Below, piece after piece: positions 1 through 8,812 of a DNA stretch of 12,444 bases. The stretch is from Gemmatimonadota bacterium (GTDB taxonomy: Bacteria > Gemmatimonadota > Gemmatimonadetes > Gemmatimonadales > Gemmatimonadaceae): assembly GCA_016719105.1 (NCBI GenBank), contig JADKAQ010000012.1, positions 1-12,444 on the forward strand. Direction: 5' to 3'. The position numbers were made by a program, and so were the translations under genes. Positions within the stretch are counted from its first letter, which is position 1. The number at the start of each line of letters is the position of its first letter. Under the pieces are notes generated by a model. That model was not told the origin of the DNA. It was given only the letters and a program-made list of their open reading frames with translations, and searched no databases.

Positions 1-2384
1 AGATCTGGTCGCTCGACATCGCGACAGGCAAAGAGACACCGATTCCGTTCACCGCCGACGTGGATCAGATGATCGGTGAGCTGGTGCGCTTCACGTACCC
101 CGTGAACGACAGCGTGCTCACCGTGCGTCAGATTCGCGGCGCACGGCCGTCACCTGATGGCAAACGTCTTGTGTTCTCCGCGCTCGATCGCCTGTGGACG
201 ATGGACCTTCCGGCGGGCACACCCAGGCGTGTGACAACATCCACCGACGGCGAACACGCACCGGTGTGGTCGCCCGATGGCAAAGTACATCGCGTATGTC
301 TCCTGGACGGAGGACGGGGTGACATTTGGCGCGTACCCGCTGACGGCGGGCAGCCGTCCGAAGCTCACCACGCAGTCGGCGTTTTACGACAACATCATGT
401 ATTCGCCGACCGGTTCGCGTATTGTGGCCAATCGCGCCCCGCACGCAGCGCGCGATTCTGAACGACGAAATCAATCCGGCACTGGTCATCACCGACCTGG
501 TGTGGATTCCGGCCACGGGTGGTGCAGCAAACTTCGTGAGCACACTCAGTGATGCCGGCCGACCGCACTTCACGAGTGATACCACCCGCATCTGGTTGTA
601 CGAAGGTGGCGATGGGCTGGTCTCGTTCCGCTGGGATGGCACCGATCGCAAAGCACATCTCAAGGTCACCGGGTATCAGGCACCGGGCGCGGGCCCGAAC
701 GCGCAGCCTCGTCAGGCGAGCGATTTGCATGTGTCTCCCGATGGCCAACGTGTATTGGCGCAGGTGGACAACATGCTGTTCGTGGTGCCATTGCCCATGA
801 CCGGCGGTGCCACGCCACGCTGTCTGTGCAGGCGCCCACGGGTGGCGCTCCCATTCCTCGCCGCTGTGCGCATCGGTGGAGATTTTGTCGGCTGGACGGC
901 CGACTCACGTACCGTGTTCTATTCGCTGGGACGGTCGTTCTTCCAGTACGATGGGCCACGCGCCGACTCACTCGCCGCCGACTCGGCGCTGAAGGCGCCG
1001 CCGGCGCGAGCGGGCGGAGCGGGTGGTGCTGCAGGCGCCGCGCCAGGCGGCACGACGAGTGGTGGTGCTACAGCCGCGACGGCGAAGCCCATCTATGAAG
1101 CATCGCGCGTTGATGTGGCCATCACCGCCGCAAAGGATCGTCCAAGCGGCAGTGTCGTGCTGCGCGGTGCGCGCATCATCACCATGAAGGGCGACGAGAT
1201 CATCGCGCGTGGTGATGTGGTCGTGACAGGCAATCGCATTGTGGGTGTGGGCGCACAGGGCAGTGTCACCGTGCCAAGCGGCGCACGCATCATCGATGTC
1301 GCCGGAAAAACCATCATGCCCGGCTTGGTGGACGTCCACGCGCACATGTGGCCGCAGTGGGGCGTGCATTCGCCGCAGCCGTACATGTACACGGCAAATC
1401 TGGCGTACGGCGTCACCACCACGCGCGATCCGCAGACGTCGCAAGCGGATGTCATTTCGTACGGAGATGCCGTGGATGTGGGCCAGATCATCGGCCCACG
1501 CATCTACGCCACCGGCCCCGGCATCTTTGCGCAAGACAATGTCTCCAGCGCGGATGACGCCAAGGACGTCATGAAACGGTATTCCGAGTTCTATCTCACG
1601 GAAACCATCAAGCAGTACCAAGCGGGCGACCGGCGTCAGCGGCAGTGGATCGCGATGGCGGCAAAGGAGCAGAAGATCACGCCCACGCTCGAGGGTGGAC
1701 TGGACTTCAAGAAGAACATGACCGAGGCGATGGACGGATATGCAGGCATCGAGCATACGCTGCCCATCGCGCCGATGTACAAGGATGCGATTCAGCTCTT
1801 CGCCCAGAGGGGACCACCTGGACGCCGACGCTGCTCGTGCAGTACGGCGGGCCCTGGGCCGAGAACTGGTGGTACGAGCACTACGACATTTTGAGTGATG
1901 CCAAGCTCACGCGTTTCACGCCGTTTTCGGAACTCGAGCGTCGTGGACTGCGTCGGCCACAGTGGTTTCGCGACAGCGAATATTCGTTCACGCTGTTCGC
2001 CGAGCAGGCGAAGAAGGTGGTCGAGGCGGGTGGCCGTGTCGGGCTGGGCGGCCACGGACAACTGCAAGGTCTTGGCGTGCACTGGGAACTCTGGACGATT
2101 GCCAAAGGCGGCATGAAGCCGATGGACGCGTTGCGCGTGGGAACGATTTATGGCGCCGAGTCCATTGGTTTGGCGCGGGACCTGGGGTCGGTAGAAGCGG
2201 GCAAGCTGGCCGACATTCTGGTGCTCGACGGCAATCCACTGGATGACATCGCCAACACCAACACGATTCGCTACGTGATGAAGAACGGACGGGTGTACGG
2301 GGGTGACAGTCTCAACGAGATCTGGCCACGGCAACGTGCGATGCCGAAGCAGTGGTGGATGACGAACGAGCGGCGCCGAAGTAG
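1..2384 (+). CDS. Secreted amidohydrolase with N-terminal TolB/PD40 beta-propeller (5'-partial, frameshifted)
   Basis: This is the 3' part of a two-domain hydrolase whose start lies off the window. The first ~980 nt encode propeller blades of the PD40/TolB type: SPDGK motifs near 150-165 and 268-280, and 'GGDFVGWTADSRTVFYSLG' near 880-930. A Gly/Ala/Pro-rich linker (about 986-1090) leads to an amidohydrolase barrel with the metal motif HAH in 'VDVHAHMW' (His codons 1337-1339 and 1343-1345), then 'GIEHTLPI', 'LVQYGGPW', 'VGLGGHGQ' and the usual C-terminal 'GKLADILVLDGNPLDD'. In the family this is a metal-dependent hydrolase of cyclic amides or dipeptides; the substrate is unknown. The frame changes near 285, 440, 815, 868 and 1808. 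The last frame stays open to 2571, but a one-base shift near 2372 gives the stop at 2382-2384, just before the kinase ATG, which I prefer. The function class is firm; the exact end is inferred. Confidence 0.85.
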
Positions 2385-2397
2385 TCCGACGTCTTTC

Positions 2398-3242
2398 ATG
2401 CGCATCGCCGCCGTGGGCGGAAGTGCACCATCGATCGATTACCTCGACCTCAAAGCGCGGTCGCGCGTGGGCGGCATCTCGCTCAACTTCGCGGTGCATG
2501 CCCGGCACGCTGGCGCCGAGTCCGTGGCGAGCGTCAGCGCTGCACCGGGGCCGACGCGGCAGCGTCAGTAGTTGCCAGCGGGCCCTCGCTACCCGGCCGA
2601 CGTCGAGCGGTGACATGGATGCGCCAGCGCCCCGGCGCCACGGCGTCCCAGGACATTCAGCTTGCCGCTGGTGGTGAGCGCCACTTCCCCGGGCGGGTAC
2701 GCGCCCGACGTGCTCGCCGACTTCCGCCTGGGCGAGCGTGAGTGGGCGCTGCTGCGCGATGTCGACGTGATTGCGATCCCGGTCTTTAAGCAACCTGATG
2801 CCCCTGGTCAGACCCATCATCGTCGCGCGCGACGTCTCGGCGATCCGCGTCGCCGACCTGCTCGACAGCGCGGACCTGGGCGACGCGCTGCAGGGGCTCC
2901 GATGCACGCTCCTCGATGCGTTCGAACTCCTCTTCATCAGTGGCGACGAGGCGATGGTCGAGGCGACTCTTGCCCCGGTCCCGCAGGACTCGTAGCGTCA
3001 TCGTCCGCGCACGGCGGGGCCAGGAGCAGCGCGCTCGTGAAAGGAGCACGCCATGTCCCGCCCGCCGAGCTGGTCCCGCCCGATGAGTGCGTCGACAATT
3101 TGCAGGGTGTGGCGACGCCTACCGGGCGGCGTTCACCGTTGCCCCTGCGCGCGATCGCGACGTTCCTGCGGCGATGCGCGCCGGCGCGAAGCAGGCCGCG
3201 CGCGTGATCCGTCACCTGGGAGCCGTCGCCGATGTGCGTTAG
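2398..3242 (+). CDS. PfkB-family carbohydrate kinase, FrlD-like (frameshifted)
   Basis: This is a ribokinase/PfkB-fold sugar kinase that would phosphorylate a sugar or sugar adduct with ATP in the cytoplasm. Joined across frames it starts 'MRIAAVGGSAPSIDYLDLK' at ATG 2398, continues with 'VGGISLNFAVHARHAGAES' (the GGxxxNxAvhaxrlG sugar-binding signature), 'TASQDIQLAAGGERHF' and 'YAPDVLADFRLGEREWALL', then 'DAFELLFISGDEAMVEA'. The phosphotransfer motif region is at 3094-3119, where GCGDA is readable after Asp. It ends 'QAARVIRHLGAVADVR', stop 3240-3242. The ~281 codons fit the family. The 'GYxxxVLADFRL' stretch and the 'AVHA' segment resemble fructoselysine kinase FrlD more than ribokinase. 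There are shifts near 2535, 2690, 2795, 2980-3050 and 3100. The start is 13 nt after the amidohydrolase stop and no clear Shine-Dalgarno is seen. PfkB membership is firm; the substrate is inferred. Confidence 0.82.
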
Positions 3243-3245
3243 GCC

Positions 3246-4066
3246 GTAAGTCGCTTCCGCACGCTCTTTCCCGGGCCGCGCCCCCATCATCGGGATGATC
3301 GCCCCCTCCCCCGATGCCGGGCTGCCCAGCCTTCACCAGCATCGACGCCATTGTCGACGCGGCACTGGCCGACCTCGAACGGCCAGGGCGGGGGCGTCGA
3401 TGGCGCGCTGGTGGAGAACGACTTCGACCAGCCGCACACGACTGGGTTTGGGGCTAAGAATCCATGCGGCGATGACGCGGGTGACGCGGGAGGTGGTGGC
3501 GCGCGCGCGGATCCCCATCGGCGTGGAAGTCCTGCTCAACGACCCGAAAGCGCGCCTCTGCCAGCCATCGCCGCGATGACCGGGGCGCGCTTCATCCGCT
3601 ATCGACTTCTTCATCGACCGGGTGATGACCAAGCTCGGCCCCTTCGGGACCGCGGCCGAGGCGATCCTCGCCTATCGACGGGCCATCAAGGCCGAGCAGG
3701 TGCAACTGTTCACCGACCTGCGGGTGAAGTACACGACGCCCATCAGCGGACCAGAAGCCGCTGACGCTTTCGGCGCGCGGAGGCCGAGGCCGCGAGGGCC
3801 GACGCGGTGATCATCCCCGGCGGGGAGACGGGGATCGAGCCCCGATCCCGACGACCTGCGTGCCGCGCGCCCGCCATCGCTTCCCGTGCTCATCGGGAGC
3901 GGGCTCACCCCCGAGAATGCGGCGACGCTGGCCCCGCTCTGCGATGGGGCGATCGTAGGGACGTCGCTGCCCAGTGGGCGACCGCATCGCGACCGCGTGG
4001 TGCTGGGAGCAGGTGACGCGTCTGGTGCACGCGGTACGTGCCGTGCCCTCGACACCCATGGCGTGA
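3246..4066 (+). CDS. BtpA/SgcQ-family TIM-barrel protein (frameshifted)
   Basis: The joined reading opens 'SRFRTLFPGPRPIIGMI', then 'MPGCPAFTSIDAIVDAAL', 'GGGVDGALVENDFDQPHT', 'MTRVTREVVARARIPIGV', 'EVLLNDPKA', 'LAYRRAIKAEQVQLFTDL', 'RVKYTTPIS', 'DAVIIPGGETG' and 'VLIGSGLTPENAATLAPL' with 'CDGAIVGTSL'. This is the complete order of BtpA-family motifs, and the ~273-residue length is normal. The family is predicted to be a phosphate-binding (beta/alpha)8 barrel; its reaction is not established. Cyanobacterial BtpA affects photosystem I accumulation and SgcQ sits in an enterobacterial sugar cluster. The start is uncertain: GTA at 3246 opens the family N-terminus and may be a miscalled ATG or GTG. 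A run of five C near 3280 holds the first frameshift, and others follow near 3330, 3390, 3455, 3560, 3600, 3770, 3840 and 3990. It lies 3 nt after the kinase stop, and its own stop overlaps the permease start. Confidence 0.85.
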
Positions 4067-5475
4067 GCGAGACTCCGCCGACCACTTCCGCGGAACGGGT
4101 GTCGCTCAAACGACTGACTCGGGGCTCGCGGCCGTTGTCGCGCTCGTCGCAGGCAACATGCTCGGCTCGGGGTCTTCTTCACCCGGGAGAGCTCGCCATG
4201 ATAGCGCAGCATCAATGGCCAGGTGCACTTCATTTGGGCGCTGTGCGGTGTCATTACGCTCTGTGGTGCCCTCACGCTGGCCGAGATGTGCCGCATGCTC
4301 CCCGCACGCAGGGCGACGTACCACGTCCTCAAGGAGGTTCGGCCCGCTCTGGGGATTCCTCCTGGGTGTGGCTCGAGCTGTGGGTGAGCGGGCCGGGAGC
4401 GGTGGCGAGGATCGCGATCGTCTTCAGCGAGTTCATGCAACGCGTGGTTGTAAACGTTGGCGATCGCGCCGGTGTGGTGGGGCACGTCCAGCGCCATCGC
4501 CTTCTTTGCGGCAATCAACCTGGCCGGGGTGACGTGGGGTGGGCGCGTGCGGGTGACTGGTGACCGCGCTCAAGATTGGCGGGATCGTGGCGCTCATCAG
4601 CGGGGCGCTGTTGCTGGCGGCGCCAGCGTCGGCCGCTTGCTGCGCTGGTGCCTGGCGAGAGCGCCAGCGACGGCCTTCATGGCCTTCGTCCGGTTCGCGC
4701 GGGAGCTAGGCGTGGCGGCGGTGCTCTTCACGTACGACAGCTGGATCGACGTCTCGCGCACGTCGCCGGCGAGAGATCCGGCGCCCGGGGCGTGATCTTC
4801 CACCAGGAATGGCGATCGGCATCGGCTCGCTCCCGCATCCCTGCACCTGGTGGTGAACGTCGCCTACCTCCGCGTCGTCCCGCTCGAGGCGATGCGCACC
4901 TCGCCGACGACGGTGGCCTCCAGTGGTAGCGACGTCGGCGTACCGGGCCGCGCGGTAGGACGTTCCTCGACGTCCTGATGATGATCTCGATCTTTGCCGC
5001 GCTGGGCGGACTCGTGATGACCCTGCCGCGCCTCTTCTCCTCTGATGGCCGACGCGCACGTGGGCGAGGCGCGCGGGGTGTTGCGCACCTTCTTCTCGCT
5101 CCTGCGACGTATCGCCCCCGCGCACCGCCGGACGCAACAGCGCCATCCTCTTCGCCGCCGTCACGTCGATCGCCGCACTCCTCTTCTTTGGCTCCTTCTC
5201 GCGACTGGTGAACTTCTTCGTCGTCCCACGTTCCAGGCCATGAACATCCTGATGGTGGCGGCGATCTTCCGCCTGCGCCCGCGGGTCCCTCGGCCGGGCC
5301 TGCCACCGAAGCCCGGCTATCCCGTGACCCCCATCGCTGGATATCGTGGTGATGGCGGCGCTGCTCGCGAGTGGGATCAACGCTCGACCGATGGAGACGC
5401 TTATCGGGAGCACGCTGGCGCTCACCAGGGCAACCAGTCTACTGGTGGATGGTGCGTGAGCGTCGCTCGGTCTAA
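4063..5475 (+). CDS. APC-superfamily amino-acid permease (frameshifted)
   Basis: This is an inner-membrane secondary transporter for an amino acid or amino-acid adduct. The GTG start at 4063 overlaps the BtpA stop (GTGA, 4063-4066), which suggests translational coupling. Joined frames give 'TTDSGLAAVVALVAGNMLG' and 'FFTPGELAM' (TM1 with the APC GNxxGSG signature), 'VITLCGALTLAEMCRML' (TM2), 'GPLWGFLLVWLELWVSGPG' (TM3), 'FFAAINLAGVTWGGR', 'ALKIGGIVALISGALLL', 'LGVAAVLFTYDSWIDVS', 'VNVAYLRVVPLEAM', 'DVLMMISIFAALGGLVMTL', 'ILFAAVTSIAALLFFGSFS' and 'AMNILMVAAIFRLRPRV'. The stop is TAA 5473-5475. The ~471-codon length and order of segments match LAT/APC carriers of 11-12 helices. Frame breaks occur roughly every 60-120 nt. 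E. coli fructoselysine importer FrlA is also an APC carrier, but the substrate here cannot be read from sequence. Confidence 0.85.
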
Positions 5476-5523
5476 GCGGCCCCGCCCACGCCCCCTCCGG
5501 CATCTCGCCCTTTCCTGCCTCGC

Positions 5524-6585
5524 GTGCGATCGGTCCACGAAGTCGTCGCACTATTGGCGTTGGTCGTAGCCGGCTACCTCGCCTTCAAGCCGGTCCCGAT
5601 CGACCCGGCGCCGTGGATAACCACGCCTAACGCGGGACTGACCGGTCCCTTTACTCCCAATTCGCTGCTCGCCGACGCCGACAGCATCGCTGCCGCGAGC
5701 GCCGGCCCCGAGGACCGACGGTCGGCGCCGATGGGGGCGCTCTACACGGGGCTCATTGGCGGAGCCGGGTCCGCATCGATCGACCACCGGCGAGGTGCGC
5801 AGATCGCGATCACCACGGGCGCCCGCTTGAGGCTGCGCTTCGACGCGGCCGGCGACCTGGTCATCGCCGACGCCCGCCAAGGGCATCGTTGCGGTGCGCC
5901 CCAACGGTGAGCTGCGCACGCTGGTCGCGCTCGGCGACACCAAGCTTCACTTCCCGATGCGCTCGACGTGGCGCCCGACGGCGTCCTCTGGTTCTCCGAC
6001 GCGTCGCAACGCTGGGATACCCGGACCGGCGGCCTGATGGACTTCTGGGAGAGTCGCCCCACCGGCCGACTCCTGCGCCACGATCCACGCGTGGGAGACG
6101 CGCGTCGTCCTCGACTCGATCGACTTCGCCAACGGTGTCGCGGTGGGTCCCGCGGGCGCCCGGCCCTGCTCAACCGAAACGATGGCGGGGCGCATCATAC
6201 GGTACTGGATCACGGGGCCGCGTGCCGGAACGCGCGAGACCTTTCTCTCGAGGGGCTCCCAGGGCTCCCGGACAACATCGGCTGCGATGGCCACGGCCTG
6301 TTCTGGTGGCGTTGTATGCCCCGCGTACCGCCGCGGTCCACGCATCCGCGCCTTGCCGCCGTGGCTTCGCAAGGTGATCTATCGCATCCCCGAGCGACTG
6401 CGCCTCACCGAGGCCGATCGCTACGGGATGATCCTCGGATCGATACGCTGGACAGGTGCGCTACAATCCGCAGGACCCCAGTGGCCGCGTGGACTCCACC
6501 ACCACCGCGGTGGCGGTGAACGATACGTTGTACGTCGAGCCTTCCTGCGGTGCTCGCGCGGTTGCGGCTGCCGGCTGCCCCATGA
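5524..6585 (+). CDS. SMP-30/strictosidine-synthase-like beta-propeller protein (frameshifted)
   Basis: The GTG start at 5524 gives an N-terminal hydrophobic segment, 'VVALLALVVAGYLAF' (about residues 5-20), followed by 'KPVPIDPAPW', as in membrane-anchored strictosidine-synthase-like proteins. Six-bladed propeller motifs follow in order: 'LYTGLIGG', 'LRLRFDAAGDLVIADA', 'LDVAPDGVLWFSDASQRW', 'RPTGRLLRHDP', 'FANGVAVGP', 'GRIIRYWITGPRAG', 'LPGLPDNIGCDGHGLFWW', 'PPWLRKVIYRIPERLR' and 'AVNDTLYVG'. The most natural C-terminus is 'PAVLARLRLPAAP' with stop TGA 6583-6585. That gives ~354 codons, the usual size. The family hydrolyses lactones or esters with a bound calcium; the substrate here is unknown. 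Shifts lie near 5720, 5875, 5955, 6095, 6160, 6270, 6450 and 6535. It follows the permease by 48 nt and could belong to the same transcript. No clear ribosome-binding site is seen. Confidence 0.8.
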
Positions 6586-6634
6586 CGTGATCGCGCGCTG
6601 GTTCCTCGCCTTTCCACTCTTGCCGACCGTCGCG

Positions 6635-8282
6635 ATGCTTACGCGCCCCCTCCTGCTCGCCTTCGCCCCCATCGTTGCCTTCACCACCGGCGCCTCGGTC
6701 GCGCAGGCTCAACTCCCGACAGCATCCGCACGCGAGTCGACGCCGTCTTCGCGCTGGGATCGCACCGACTCGCCCGGGTGCGCGCTGGGCATCTCCGCAG
6801 AGCGGACGCGAGGTGTAGCTTGCGCGCGGCTACGGGATGAGCGATCTGCAGCACGCGATCGCCATCACCCCATCGTCGATCTTTCACGTCGCGTCCGTCT
6901 CCAGGAGTTCGCCGCGTATTCGGTGGCGCTGCTGGCCGGAGGAGGGGCGGCTGTCGCTGGACGACGACGTGCGCCAGCATGTCCGGGATTCCCAACTACG
7001 GGCAGCGCATCACCGTGCGCCAGCTCATCCACCACACGAGCGGACTGCGCGACCAGTGGCAGCTGCTGGGCTACGCCGGCTGGCGCTTTCCGAGACCTGA
7101 TCACCGAGCAGGACGTCCTGCGAATGGTCTCTCGCGGCAGAAGGGGACCAACTTTGCGCCGGGAGCGGAGTGGGCGTACTCCAACACCGGCTACACTGCT
7201 GGCAGGATCGTGAAGCGCGTGAGCGGAAGTCGCTGCGCGAGTTTGCCCAGAACGCATCTTTGCCCCGCTGGGGATGCGCGACACGCACTTCCACGACGAC
7301 ACGATGATCGTACGGGGCGCACCTCGGCGTACGAACCGCGTCCCTGGCGGCGGGTGGAAGATCTCCATCCCGGTCTTCGACACGTACGGAGCGACGTCGC
7401 TCTTCACGACTGCGGGCGACATGCTCACGTGGATGGGTAACCTCGACGCGCCGACGGTGGAAGCCGTGCCCTGGTGGCGGCGGCGCAGACGAGCTCCGCT
7501 CAACGATGGACGCCGACCAGCTACGGCTACGGACCTCCATCTTCAAGTATCGCGGGCTCTCGGCCATCGGGCATGGTGGTGCCGATGCCGGCTATCGCGT
7601 GCAGGTCGAACGTTATCCGGAACGCGGGATCGCGATCGCCGTTCTGTGCAACGCCGCCATCGCCACGCTGAACGTCCTCACGCGAAACGTGCTCGACGTC
7701 CTGCTTGGTGCCAGCGCCCCGCGGCAGGCCCTCTGATCGACACGGTCCCCGCGGGCCGTCTCGGCCGAAATCAAGCAGCGCTGGGTGGGGACGTATCGCG
7801 ACTCCGTGAGCCAGGCCGTGCGCGCGTACGCTTGGCGGGCGACACCCTCCACGCTTGGCGACGGGCGCCCCCGTGATCACGAGCGACACCTCGGCGCGCA
7901 TCGCAGCGAGCGCGAATGCGCGGGTCCTGCGCTCGTCAGGCACCACGGTGACCGGGGTGGCGCAGGTGCGCACACCACGCGTCCGCTCATCTTCCGTCGT
8001 GAGGCGCCGTTCACCCCCGATCGTGCGGCGCTGGCGGCGTATGCGGGGGCCTTCTACAGCGAGGAGCTCGACGTGCGCTACGACCTGCGCGTCGCGGATT
8101 CGTCGCTGGTCATGTTCCATCGCAAGCTCGATGACTCCCCGCTGGCCCCGGCGTCTCGCGATGTCTTCACCGCGGCGTTCGGCGCGACCTTCCAGTTCAC
8201 GCGCGATCGTACGGGGAAGGTGAACGGCTTCACCATCACCGACGGTCGCGTGCGCGGGGTGCGGTTCGAGCGCATGAAGTAG
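6635..8282 (+). CDS. Secreted beta-lactamase-like serine hydrolase (class C/PBP fold, frameshifted)
   Basis: ATG at 6635 starts a signal peptide (MLTRPLLLAFAPIVAF, then an alanine-rich site ending AQAQ). The body has the three penicillin-recognising motifs in order. SVSK (6894-6905) currently reads SVSR because one base is missing; restoring it gives Lys and the family continuation 'FAAYSVALL'. 'HHTSGL' follows near 7030, then YSN (7177-7185) and HGG (7572-7580) in 'GHGGADAGYRV'. After the hydrolase domain, a C-terminal beta domain includes 'YAGAFYSEELDVRYDLRV' and ends 'GRVRGVRFERMK' before TAG 8280-8282. The family includes D-aminopeptidases, esterases and beta-lactamase relatives acting outside the cytoplasm; resistance should not be assumed. 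About 549 codons. Frame changes occur near 6715, 6765, 6800, 6905, 6970, 7095, 7130, 7225, 7310, 7480, 7540, 7730 and 7870. It starts 49 nt after the propeller gene. Confidence 0.83.
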
Positions 8283-8309
8283 CGCGACCACGAGCTCGCC
8301 GGTCTCGAC

Positions 8310-8337
8310 GGGGCGCATCCGCACACGGATGCGCCCC
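8310..8337. terminator. Perfect 12-bp hairpin between convergent genes
   Basis: GGGGCGCATCCG (8310-8321), loop CACA, then the exact reverse complement CGGATGCGCCCC (8326-8337). It sits 28 nt after the serine hydrolase stop and about 18 nt after the M48 gene stop on the other strand, so it is placed to end transcription from both sides. No strong T tract follows on either strand (TTCGTCTC on plus), so efficiency is uncertain. The structure is seen directly; its role is inferred. Confidence 0.75.
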
Positions 8338-8355
8338 TTCGTCTCACGGCGCCGG

Positions 8356-8787
8356 TCAGTTCGCCTGGGTGCAGGCGACGGCGGCAGCAACAACAGGCGA
8401 CGACGGAAGGTCTGGAACGCGTTCGTGTCCCGCGTCAGTCGCTGCAGCGCGCTCGCCGGGTACTTGGCGATCTGCGCCTCGGTCGCCGCGACGCGACTCT
8501 CCTCGAGCGGATGGCTGGCGAAGAACGCGTCGAGGGAGCTGGGGTTGGACTGGCGCGCCGCCATCAGGAGGCGAAACATCTCCGGGATGCCTAACGGCGA
8601 TATCCCCGCCTTCACGACGGTCGCCACCGCTTCTTCATCGGCCTGCGCCTCGTCGCCGCGACTGAACCTCGCGAACAGCGCGCTGCCGCCGATGTTGATG
8701 GCGGCCTGTGTGGCACCGCTCTCGCAGACGTTGGTGAGGGTACAGAGCAATGACAGGCCGACGTTGGCGCCCTGGCCCTGCTGCATC
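8356..8787 (-). pseudogene. M48-family metalloprotease, C-terminal fragment cut off by the IS
   Basis: This fragment continues the protease after the insertion: 'MQQGQGANVGLSLLCTLTN', 'ATQAAINIGGSALFARFSR', then 'GDEAQADEEA', which carries the third zinc ligand (Glu codon 8649-8651) and the family Asp (8637-8639). 'ASHPLEESRVAATEAQIA' and 'NAFQTFRRRLLLLPPSP' follow. The open frame runs on past 8356, but one missing C in a CCC run would give 'SPAPQAN' and stop TGA at 8356-8358, just before the hairpin, which fits the family C-terminus. An ATG (8784-8786) lies next to the IS end, so a truncated product is conceivable. It would lack HEIGH and should be inactive. Confidence 0.88.
8785..8787. repeat. 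IS target-site duplication, left copy (ATC)
   Basis: ATC immediately outside the left inverted repeat; it matches 9996-9998. Removing the IS plus one copy restores the codons for HSVQQ-MQQGQG in frame. Confidence 0.85.
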
Positions 8788-8812
8788 TGACCTGCGCCCC
8801 TTCACGGGACCA
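8788..8812. repeat. IS terminal inverted repeat, orfB-distal end (left)
   Basis: TGACCTGCGCCCC is followed by TTCA and CGGGACCA. It pairs with the reverse complement of 9970-9995 over 21 of 25-26 positions; only the short inner block differs. Confidence 0.9.

Noticed and set aside
2570..2700. Possible small minus-strand protein (reads GEVALTTSGKLNVLG, then WRIHVT), like a SnoaL/DUF4440 fragment
   Set aside because: The plus strand fits the FrlD-like kinase ('TASQDIQLAAGGERHF'), with continuous GC3 bias and correct position in the gene.
1792..2937. Long minus-strand open frame (about 381 codons) opposite the amidohydrolase and kinase
   Set aside because: Arg/His-rich composition, no motifs, and the plus strand carries clear family signatures throughout; an antisense shadow of GC-rich coding sequence.
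3246..4066. Photosystem role for the BtpA protein
   Set aside because: No photosynthesis genes nearby; the family is widespread and the neighbours point to carbohydrate or amine metabolism.
6635..8282. Antibiotic resistance beta-lactamase
   Set aside because: The SxxK/YxN/HGG set and C-terminal beta domain belong to a broad esterase/peptidase group; nothing specific to true class C beta-lactamases is visible.
7527..8355. Extension of the M48 C-terminal frame far downstream, opposite the serine hydrolase
   Set aside because: After NAFQTF...PPSP the sequence loses protease character, crosses the hairpin and is antisense to a well-supported gene; a one-base error removes the stop.
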